From Owenia fusiformis (lineage: Eukaryota > Annelida > Polychaeta > Sabellida > Oweniidae), in the NCBI GenBank assembly GCA_903813345.2, contig CAIIXF020000003.1:11920931-11984930 (forward strand): 64,000 nt of DNA. Reading direction: 5' to 3'. A program made the translations under genes and the position numbers. The notes beneath the pieces were generated by a model that searched no databases, was not told the DNA's origin, and saw only the letters and a list, made by a program, of their open reading frames with translations. This document shows positions 33,826-45,800 of the stretch, in pieces; within the stretch, counting starts at the first letter, position 1, and each line of letters opens with the position of its first letter.

Positions 33826-36800
33826 GTAAGGCTGACACGGTTGACAAATTTACACCACAGGATTTATGATACGCATATATATCACACTGACAATCGTTAT
33901 ATATAACTAAGCTTGTATTCGTAGTTGCAACTTCCGGCTGTCGGATACCGGATTAAACTATTAATTTTGATAAAGTAAGCCGTCATTTTGAAGTTGATTC
34001 AACGAACAACCTGTAAGTCAACGAACAGTGATCAGTGGTCTCATGATTTTTAAAACCACTGTAACGATCAGTTTCAATAAAGCTGCTTGCTTGGTTTAAC
34101 TAGCAAACAGATCGTATATTCATATTTGAAAGATTTTGCACTGGGAAGACAGCTAATACAAAATAATCGGTGATTATTTTTTCTCACTAATCACTTGAAT
34201 AGAATCGTTCTGATCCTGATAATCACTTTTTATTTTCTAAGAAACTTACCCACTGTTTATCGCCAACTGATCATCAAGAAACAGACCTAATTACTAATGG
34301 CCTGCACTTGAATTCAATCTCTTAGAAAATAAAGAGATCAAATCAACTGATATTTGAAGTTGTTTTTTGGAGCACATCTAACATACTAGTAATTTCAGGG
34401 TGTTCAAAAATCGGACCGAAATGATTCGTCATAACTATGAGAAAACCTTGCCATTTTTGTTCATTCTTTTTGAAGTTTCAGTGGAAAGTCTGAATGCTAA
34501 GATATTGTTTGGACAATAGAATAAAAGATATGAGCCATGAATAAATAATACGAAATATCAGTTGTTAGTTCATATACGCAAGGATCCGGGCTTAAGGAGA
34601 ACATTTGGTGGCAGAAATACTCCTGGAGCATTATCAATGTCTGGTTGATCGAAACATAGAGAAAATGGTACTGTACCCCAATAGTGCTAATAGAGAGAGC
34701 CATTCTGGGGGACCAAAGTCTGCGACGACAGAACATATTTGTATATTTATTTTATAGTGGCATGGTTAACAAATACACTTAAATTTCGTAAAACAACAAT
34801 AGCCCAGGCCGTCATCGACCTATAAGACACTGGTATGTGAAAATTCAATAAATAGCAATAGTCATTAATTAAAAGTCTGTAAAATTATCTAAAAATAGCA
34901 CATTCTCTTAATTTTAAGAATTGTAAGGTGTTCAATTACATATGACTCTTATTGATTATTAGACATGCCCTTGGAATATATGGACATTCCAATACCTCTG
35001 TAACATTTAATTAGTAAATCTTACCTGCCTATTTGTTATTGTATTATGTTTAATAAGACATGAACAATAATTCGTTGTTTGACCCCTTGCGATTATATGG
35101 AAAAAATTCTGGTAATAAAATGTTTTAAATGGTAAAAAACTAATATGTTCCCAATCATGAATTACCTGAATATTTCACACAATTTAGTTGAATTTTCTTG
35201 GCCCATATTTAAAAAAATCAAACAAAATCTGAAAACACACTTTTTAAGTACATATAGAAAATACATTTTCTATCCAGGTATTGGAAATGAATGGTTTGCA
35301 GAATTAAGAACACACTATACTTTATTTTCAAGTCAAAGAAAGAACAAATACTAGATAAAGTAACTTTAACAAACTTTTAAATATCCTTGTAAATACGAAA
35401 CAAGATAACGTTGCCATGTCAACTAAAGATGATGTCATATGATGACATCATAGTTGAAATTTCTTAGTTAATGAGTTAATGAAAACACAGAATGAAATCC
35501 TGATGACATCACTGTGACCTATATATTGGTTGATGACACCAGATGACACCAGTCAGTGTCCATTTTTCATTCGCAGAAGAGAGGAGTAACCAAGGGACCC
35601 TAGGTATCATGAAGATAATCCCCCTATTCACACCTCAAATATTATCAAGGAATCACTAACAAATTAAAGATGGGTCCATATCAAGGATCGAGGTTCCTAC
35701 TCACCTGAAAAGGCACCGCTTGATTTAACAATGTAAAATCACAGGCCAAAGACTATATTGCAGGCATGCTAAACACTGTAAAATCATAGAGACATATAAA
35801 ACGTTATATATGTAGAACAATCACGTGTTTTAATTAACAATGTAAAATGTTATGTTTTAATCAGGTAAAAATCGTCAATTCACTGATTATTTGTGATTAA
35901 AGTATTTTATATTCGAGTCATTTCACGCGTGTTGGCATCAAGTCGCATCCGGTAGCCACTAGCCGAAGGTTGCATTCCCGAATACAAGCTATTTTAGCTA
36001 AATCTAAAATTAAATCTTATTTTATACAGGGACACACTTGACCTGCGAGCTCATTCAAAGTGTATTGAACTTTGGAAGCACGCAGGAGTTATGGGATCAA
36101 CAAATTCATGATCGTGTACAGTTTCTACAAGTCAGTAGGGAAGGTAAGCTTACGCGTATGTGTTTCCAGGTTCATGGCCTGAAAAACGAAATAAAGTGTT
36201 TGTTTAAAGTGTTTGTTTAAATATGAACACCATAATCATGTCTTAACGGGTAACTAATACATAATGTAAATACCATTATGTGGCACCTAATACTCCCTCT
36301 TGGGGGTCATAGTCACTAAAACCTGTAAATATGTTACATTGATTTTAATCTAGAAAAAAATATCCCATCCGATAGTAAACTTCGAAAAGTTGGGTATCGA
36401 TATGGCGAACTTTTTGAACACACGTTTCTCTTAAACCAGTCATCAAAAAATTTTACACATTGTCAATTTAATGGTCATCTTTTGAATGGTAACAATATGA
36501 TTTGAAAAATATTGTATCCTTTCATCTATATTGTTTTAGATAACACATCAAACACTTGTTTTGTTCTTGGTATCATGTTCCCAGAGTGAAATGAAACATC
36601 TGTCCGAACCCCATTGGAACAAAACGACATAAACACAACATGTTTAGGTCTCTCAATATTGTAATTGTACAAAGGACATTTTGGTTGACTTTTAAAAGTA
36701 TCTTGTTAATAAAATAAAGGGTTTATCTTGGTTTTTATCTTTTTGGGGGGATTTTGTTTTAATTTTTTGAATACTTTTTTAAAATCAACCAAAAAATCCT

Positions 36801-39800
36801 TTGTATAACTATAATATTGAGAGGTTTAAAACATGCTGTATATGCTATTTTGTTCCAACAAAGTTCGGGAAGACATTTTATCTATTTCTCAAGAATAGTT
36901 AGAAATGAGCAAAAACAGTTGCATTAAAAAAACAAAAAATGTTAACAAAAACATTTATGTAAAATATAATTTTCGCATTAAATTGTTGTCAACATTACAT
37001 AAAATACCGTGTTTTTACAGAATGTTTTCAATGATTGGTTTAAGAGAAAAACATTGTTGAATTCAGTTTTCCATATCGATACCACTCCTTTGATTAAGAA
37101 TCAAGAAGGTCAAGAATCAAATCTAACTTTATGGAGGTATGATGAAATCATTTCATTGGTCAGCTTATCTCTGCAATTGATTTGATTGGTCATCAAAATT
37201 TTCAAGAAAACTGTACGGGTCAGATCGAGAGTAAGCTATTACTATCTCATTGGTAAACTGACCCTTGTATTAACTTGAAAATATATTATTTTAGGTCATT
37301 TCATATCTTTTTAGTGATATTTTATAAAATACTTTTCAATGTGTGAAAAGAATTTAAGCCCAAGACTCAATGTAATATGGAATGACCATTCCTTTCAGGC
37401 GTTGTTTCCTAAAATTTACACTCGATGCTCTCACATATCGTGCACATTTTGGAAAGCAACACCTTCAAGGAATGATCATTCCATGTATATTGCACATTGC
37501 AGTGCAGGACTTAAATCGTCCATCAACGCATGAACGCATGCGCGACAGTTTTTATACTTTTTCGAACATTTTTAAACAACACAACTGACAATTTTATTTG
37601 ATGTTCTCCGATCTCCTAGACGTCTAACAACGCAAGGATGGAGTGGGGAATAACGTGTATGTAAGACATGATAAGAAATGCTACTTGTACTTATTCTTAT
37701 GACTCCAAAGTTTCCCATTTTTCATTCTTCAGAGATATAATATCCAGTTTCTTACTGGGGTAGTGAGTTTAGTTTTTTCAAATACACGAGTTTTTGTGAA
37801 TTTGTTCCATCGTAAAGACATATAAATCCCCCCTCAATCCTATCCCCCCTCCATCCAATATTAATTTATTTCGATTATTTTTTTGTTTTTTGTATAACGC
37901 ATTGAAACTAACTTTAAAAAGTGAGCAATGTCATTAGTATTGTTATAATAACGTCCCTTATACCTATTTATTACAGATCGTGTAGACCATTGTTGCCCGA
38001 TTTATAGCAAAAACATTGATTTTTGCACGTTTGTGATGATGCGCCTTTTTTTAATAGATCTCATATCTTAGAAGGGTATCAGTTCAAAAGAATACTAGAT
38101 GGCCTAACATATTTTGCCATGCACTGCGCCTATTCAAATGGCAATTCAGTTGTATATGTTCTCTTGAAAAAAATAAATCTTCCAAAGGATCTAGTGCACC
38201 CGCCATTATGATCTCCCCATGAACAAAATGAATCATTTTTAGGTGTAACATAAAGAATACAATGTCACATAATACTGTGGAAAATATTTAAGCGTTTGGA
38301 CCCACATGGGCTGAGGTTGAGGTCATTAAGTTCAGCAAGGGTGTATTGACTTGCCATTGGATGTGCTCCATTGACTTAACATGTGGATATCATCAGATTC
38401 CAATGGAGGCCATTGGTTTCTATTGATTTTCACAAAAATACCTAAAATACACTATGACCTGAATCGATTGCAAATTAAATAATTTCACAATATGACACAA
38501 ATGGTATATCACATCAGATGTGCAAATATTAAGTTTGCAATCGATTCAGGTCATACTTCAAATTAAAGGCTTAGACATTTTTTTCATCATTTTTTTCCTA
38601 CAAAATGGCTATAGGAAAATGCTTCAAAAGCAACTTTTACACTTATGAAATCCCATACAAATTTGTAAATCCAAAGATTATACTGTTATGTTTCATTAAT
38701 TAATAACATATTTGGATAAGATGTAGGGATGTTTAGGATGCAAATGGATTTTGACAGACACAAAAACACTTCCTGGTTTGGCATCTCGACCCCTGTACAC
38801 TTTATGATTGAATATTGGCCCTAATAAGTGGCCCATTCATCAATACAGTGCTGAATATAGGTCAAAAAGATACTAGTGTACATATAAATGTAATAATAAA
38901 AGCAGTATTTTTATTTTGAAAAATCAGATGAATTATTTTTTTCTCATGGGGAGATCCCAATGGAGGGTGTATAAGGTCCTTTGTTGAGTTTTCTTGCAGA
39001 AATCGCCTAATCCCCCCCCCCCCCCCTACATCCATTTTGTACGATCACCTGGCGTGATTTTAATATTTAGAAGTTGAATTTAGTGAGTTGATAGTAAATA
39101 TTGCATTAAGCACTCATTATTCTGCAAACACGAGTGCCTGGAACATCAACTATATCGGTTACAAACAATTCTGTGTTTTATCTATTTCTCATATATTGAG
39201 AAATTCAATTCACAAGGGGCGATTCATATAATCTGATAAAAATGCTCTCATTTTGTGATTTTTTCACATATCCCTCTCATTTTTCAGAAAATGTAGATTA
39301 TGTAATTACACACACAATGCTAAAATATTTAAATTATCAATGAGATAATTTTGCCATGGTAACCTGTATTAAGGGTTAGCAGGTCAATTAAGTTAGAACA
39401 TATAAATATCATAATAACTTGTTATTTTATCTTAATTATTTCGAAGCATGCGGAAATCATGCATTTTTTCTAAAAAAGATTGGTATTGTTACTCGTTGTT
39501 TGTTGCTAAACAAATGTTTATATGTGCTCACTATAACATCACAACAAATTACAATAGCATTGGGCCAATTGACATTACATGTCATGAGACACACCAAATA
39601 TCAAATTGTCAGATGAGGTTAATGTGGCTGGTGCAGATTGTGACATTAACGGATACATTAGGAAATACCATTAGATTTTATTTTCTTTTAAGAATAAGTA
39701 AGAGAACACTGTCTCAGTCAAACATGGACTCATTAAGTGCATGGTCAAGGTGTTATATCTGCATAAAGAATCTATAGGTAGTATTGTAAAGAGGAAGGCA

Positions 39801-42800
39801 TGATGGTCACTGTTGAAGATCATTTACAATCTGGTTGCAAGAAGAGCTTGCGGACAGAGAATACACTACGATAAATTGAGATGTAACTTATGAAAATATA
39901 GCTATCCCACTGTATAAATTATCAAACAAGGGCAACAGGGGTATGGAACATATCAATGAATAGTTGGTAATGACTGGAAGATGCGTGTGATCTGCTTAAA
40001 AAAGGTACAGAGGAATGATTAAATTACCATACGAGTATTTATCTATTTTAGAGGTTATTATTTTACTGAATTGCCTAAATACGCTAAATACAGGTTACCA
40101 TGGCAACCTTATTTCAAAATTAATTTAAGATATAGCTAAAATATTTTAGCATCGTATGTGTAATTACATTATCTACATCTTCTGAAAAAATGAAAGGGAT
40201 ATGTGAAAAAATCACAAAATGAGAGCATTTTTATCAGAATATATGGATCGCCGCTTGTATAAACAGGATTTTATTAACTTATCCCCTACAAATTTAAGAC
40301 ATCTTTGGGTCTTTGCGGTAGGTTGTATATAGGCGGGTAGGAAACAGGACATCTCATCCCTAAGACAACTCATCCCAAGACAACTCATCCCCAAGACATC
40401 TCATCCCAAGACAACTCACCCCAAGACATCTCATCCCAAGACAATTCATCCCCAAGACAACTCTTCCCAACTTGAAATATAACATAATTTTATACAATTT
40501 CATTTCACTTTTAAAAGAATGAAAAATGTTTAGAGATTTTAGCAGTTAGCACACTGGTCATGGATTATCTTTGTTTTTTATGATATACGTTTTTCATGCT
40601 ATGTTTTAAACTGACACATTTCATATTTTGTCATGCTGTATTTACTTAATATTTTTGTATTTTGAAGTTAGTTTAGCCTAGTTTTAGTTAATTTTTGTTG
40701 ACTGATAAAGATAAACGTGTTCAAATTAGATTAACTCAGTTAGAATGTATTATCCAAGGTGCTATCGGAATAATTCTCTCAGATTAATTCAGTCTTTGTT
40801 TTAAAATATTTTGGCTTAATCCTAAATAAGATTGCCAATTTCAAACTTTCAGATTTATGATGATTAAATTTGAAAATAATGTCTATGTCTTTTATGTTCA
40901 ATTCTATATTCTCAAATATATTTAGAATAACCCAGAATTAATCAAAATAGCGGCAGAACTTACAAGTAAAACATAACTTCCAAGTGCCATTTCAAAATGC
41001 TAAAAATCAGTATCAAAAATTGAGTGTGTAATCAAAAATCACCTTGTAAACATAAAAATGAAAAATAGGATATATATAAAATAGAGGACAAAATAATTTA
41101 TCAATTGTACAAGTGGGATGAGTTGTCTTGGGATGAGATGTCTTGGGATGAGTTGTCATGTGATGAGATGTCTTTGGATGAGTTGTCTTGGGGATGACTT
41201 GTCTTGGGATGAGTTGTCTTAGGGATGACTTGTCTTGGAATGACTTGTCTAGAAACCACCGAGTAGACTTTCCCTCCGTGGTATAATATATTGTTAAAAG
41301 GTGATTTTATTCCCGGATTTTATAACAGTCATATTGGGAACAACTCCTAGAGAAGATCCAGGGAGTAGTCCTCTTCCACGTGCTGAGGCCGCTCAAAGTC
41401 CAAGATTATTCTTCAACCACATGAGCTACGAATTTGTTCCAAATGATGTCAAACTGGGAAAATGTAAAGTGAGTTGTCGTCATTTAATATCAAATTGTAT
41501 ATAACTTACAGGAGGAGAATGCTGCCAAATAGCGAGTTGCACCTAAAATCGGATTTCTGGTCTACAACATGGGCATTCAATGAATCACTAAACTACAATA
41601 AATAGATAATGTATCTATATTTCCACGAGTCGTTATCCTATTTATCAGCCCTTACACATGTAGTCAATTGTTATACTATTCTTGTAGTCCCTGATCTGGT
41701 CCCTCTGAAAACAAGTTTCGTGTTGTCATATCTATAAAACGCAAAACAAGGCTTCTCTTGAAACGTCACCTGTAAAACAAAAATTCTTGCACAGTTATAC
41801 ATATAATATTCTTTTGCAGGTCATAATCACCCTTAGGAACCCTAAATCTACATACCTGAGCTGGTTCTACTTATTAAGAGATGGTTTCAAAGGTTTGTTC
41901 GATTGGGATAGTCCTCTTACATGGGAGGACTTTTCTGCAGCCATGTTAACTGGGGAAACTAAAGACAGTAAGTCTTGATCGTGTAGTCAATTGTTATACT
42001 ATTCTTGTAGGTTCTGGTCTGGTCCCGCAGAAAACAAGTTTCGTGTTGTCTGGTACTTTCCCACAAAAAATTATTGTATAGTTTGATAGAACAGACTTCC
42101 CTCATAAAGAAAACACCTCTTATATTTAATAGAAACAGAGGCAAAATGCACCATTATGGGGTTAGACAAGGTGGCATTCTGAAGTCTCACTTTAAATAAA
42201 TATTGTCATCGCGATTCCAGAAAAAACACTAAACAGATGTACTTCAAATGCTCCCACTTGTTATATCGTAATAAATCCTAGACCTCATTATTTTATCGGT
42301 GGTCAATTAATTTAATAAATCTTGGCATTGCGATTCCAGGAAAACCACTGAACAGATTTACTTAAAATTCTCACACATATTACGTGGTAAGAAGTCCTAG
42401 AGCTCATTCGTTTTCCGGTGGCCATCTTGCATTCTGGCGGCCATCTTGGAAGTTTCAAGATAAATCTTGTCATCGGAATTTTAGAAAACCAAATGTATTT
42501 ACCTCAAATTTTCGAAGAAAAGAAGTTCTAGAGCAGATTAACTTTTCGGTGGCCATCTAGGAAGCTTTTAGATAAATCTTGTCATCGCGATTCCAGGAAA
42601 ACAACTTAACAGATTTATTTCAAATTTTAACACATGTTAATAGTAAAAAGTTCTAGAGCTGTTTAACTTTTCGGCAGCCATCTTGCACTCTGGCGGCCAT
42701 CTTGGAAGTTTTACATAAATCTTGTACTTTATACTACATTAATACATTTTGCGTTTTAACTTTCCCACAAAAATGATTGTACTGTTTGATAGAACAGACT

Positions 42801-45800
42801 TCCCTCATAAAGAAAACAGTTTTAATATTGATATAAATAGGGGCAAAAGGCACTAAAATGGGGTTACGCAAGGTTGCATTATGAAGACAACTCTTCACTG
42901 TTTCTTTATTTTATACCACATAAGTGCATATTACTAAAGAGAGATTACATTAGGTGGTATTCTAAAGACAACGTTTACTATGCTTCTGTAATAATTTGAC
43001 ATAAAAGACTTTATCTATACTGAAAATCTTAGATCCAAGCATAGAGAATACGCCGTCAGTCCGCATTTGATTTTTTGAAGTGAGTTTCGTAGATCGTCAG
43101 ATTTCTCCGACTGATATCGGGTTATCTCAAATTGGTTCGTTTATAAATTCGAATTTCTTACCCTTGTAAGGCGCATGCGCAAATTTAATTCATAAACAAT
43201 ATTGGTTGATGGTTTTCTCCTGAGCATGCGTCAAGTCTGATGATCACTTATGACGAAGACCGGAGCAAACATTACTAGCTCTCGAACGAAATTCCAAGAT
43301 TCAGATCATTTCGCCGTATTTGCTAAGCGTGTATACTTGAATAACAAGCTGTCATTAGTTTTTTGGTGGCCATCTTGCATTCTGGCGGCCATCTTTGAGG
43401 TTTTAAGATAAATCTTGTCATCACGATTTCAGGAAAACCAAACGGATTTACTTCAAATTTCCGCACATGTAACATGGTGTTACATGGTAAGAAAGTCTAG
43501 ATGTGATTAACTTTTCGGCAGCCATCTTGCATTCTGGCGGCCATCTTGGAAGTTTTTGGATAAATCTTGTCATCGTGATTTAAGGAAAACCACCTAACAG
43601 ATTAACTTCAATTCTCACTCATCTTACATGGTATGAAGTTCTAGAGCTGATTAACTTTCGGTGCCCATCTTGCATTCTGGCAACCATCTTGGAAATTTTT
43701 AGATAAATCTTGTCATCGCGATTCCAGGAAAACCACTTGACAGTTTTACTTCAAATTTTCACACATGTTACATGGTATGAAGTGTGGTATAAAGTACAGA
43801 AACAGAGTAAAAAGCTATATTTTAGAATATCACATTGTTTTTTTTGTTTTTATTAAAATCAATGTAACATATTTACAGGTTTTAGTGGCTATGACCCCAA
43901 GAGGGAGTATTAGGTGCCACATAATGGTATTTACAATGATTTGTTAAATATTATAAAAAGTGTACATGTTAATTTGCAAAGTATGATCTTGTACACAATT
44001 AAAAAAATAAAGTTATTTAATGAAAATGATTAAAGGCCTCTTCTACAATAACAGGTGAGATTGTGCAGTAGTTCAAGGAACTACTCCTCCAAGTATAGAT
44101 TGCAGTAATAATCTTTAAATGACTTTTTTGAGAATAGAGATGCTTTTTGATGTTTTGATATACAAAGGGAGTTTCATTCCATCTAAGGCCACCTTGAACT
44201 AAAATACTTTTCTTTCCATAGTTAGTGTTAAATTTAGAAATATGGAGATCATTCATTTGTCGAGTCAAATGATGATAAATGTCCAGATTGCATTATAATA
44301 ATTACAAAAATATCATCTGGGAAATCAATTTTTCTTAAACATTTGAACACTTTGACACTTTAGACACTTTGAATAAATATAACTTGAAATGAAAAAAAAG
44401 AAAATATCCTTCTGTAATGAACACCTCATACAGTGAACAATGTGGACTTAAAGATGTTCAATGTACACATGTTTTACTGTATTTACAGACTTTCTTTATC
44501 AGAAGAACACCAAAAATGTTCAGCGACTCACAATTTAGGAATGACTTGCATGAAATATTGCCGGGAAAATTAATCATCGGGACTCAAATTTTAAAAAGGT
44601 TTACGTCGCGTCCCAGGGACAAAAAATGGTCTAGGGCTAGCACTGTGAGGGTTTGAACAATGAACCCCACATTTTGGGGCACCAATAAATCTGCTTTCAC
44701 ACCAGTGGATGATAATTTTTTCATATTTTAGTGGCGGGATTCTGTGGGACCTGGTTTGATTTCTATAAGCAATGGTGGGAGAATAGAAGCCCAAACATGT
44801 TCTTTTTAAGCTACGAGGAACTAATGAAGGTACTGTGTCACCATTTAGTCCTTGCTTTACCTGGCCATCGTTCTGTATTTTTGCAAACATCCCTTTCTTT
44901 CAAAATCACCGTTGAGAACAGCCTCGATGTTTTGCACATTTGGTTAGTCATTTCACCCTCCGTGCATATGCATTTTCTCATTCAAGTCATTGATTATATA
45001 ATATTTCAAATTAAGTAAGGTCTATGAATACGAATATGCTTGTACCCTTCAAATTCATTTTAACATATCATATCATGCAAAAATATACTTTTTATAATAT
45101 TATGATATTATTATAAAAATGATTGCCAATCCTTAATTATAACAGGATTCCCCAAATGTAATAATGGAGTTGGCCAAGTTTCTAGAAAAGGACTTGAACG
45201 AGGATCAGGTTGAGACGATTTCACAACATATTAAGTTTGACAACCTAAAGAAAAGCCCTGGGTTTGGCGAGGCCTTCGCTCGAATGGAAGTTCTTCGAAA
45301 GGGGGCGACCCCTCATATGAGAAAAGGTATGCTTAGTCAATTAGGAAATACATGTATGGACAGTATGAAGACTCCTACCCTTTTTCTGATGCCTCGTAGA
45401 GAATGTTTTGGAATAATGAACCGTGTCGGGAACAACTTCGTACTAGAGTACAATCAGAAGCCCATTCCTGACGTTTACGAACGGATTGGACGTATACTAA
45501 GAACCGTTTGGGGTCTATTTGCAAACTTCATACTTCGTATTTGAACGGCTAGGTCCTCCAGAACTTAGAGCATGCTCAAAATGTTCTGATGGTCGTCACG
45601 TTAGATGCAATTAGAACGATTGACAACGTGCTTAAGACGAGTTGGACGTACTGCGAACGGTACTGTTCAATCCTAGTATGGACATTTTAGAACGAGTTGA
45701 ACTGTTTTGGAACGTATTGAGAGCGAGGTAAAACTAATTGAAAACGGGTTTAAACTGATTGAGGACCAAACGAGTTGCCACTAAGTTCTTAAAGACGTTG

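Noticed and set aside
45327-45544. Extension of sulfotransferase exon 6 as coding
   Set aside because: The frame runs past a good donor (AAAAG|GTATGC), while exon 7 restores the family C terminus exactly in phase; the extension enters a MITE.
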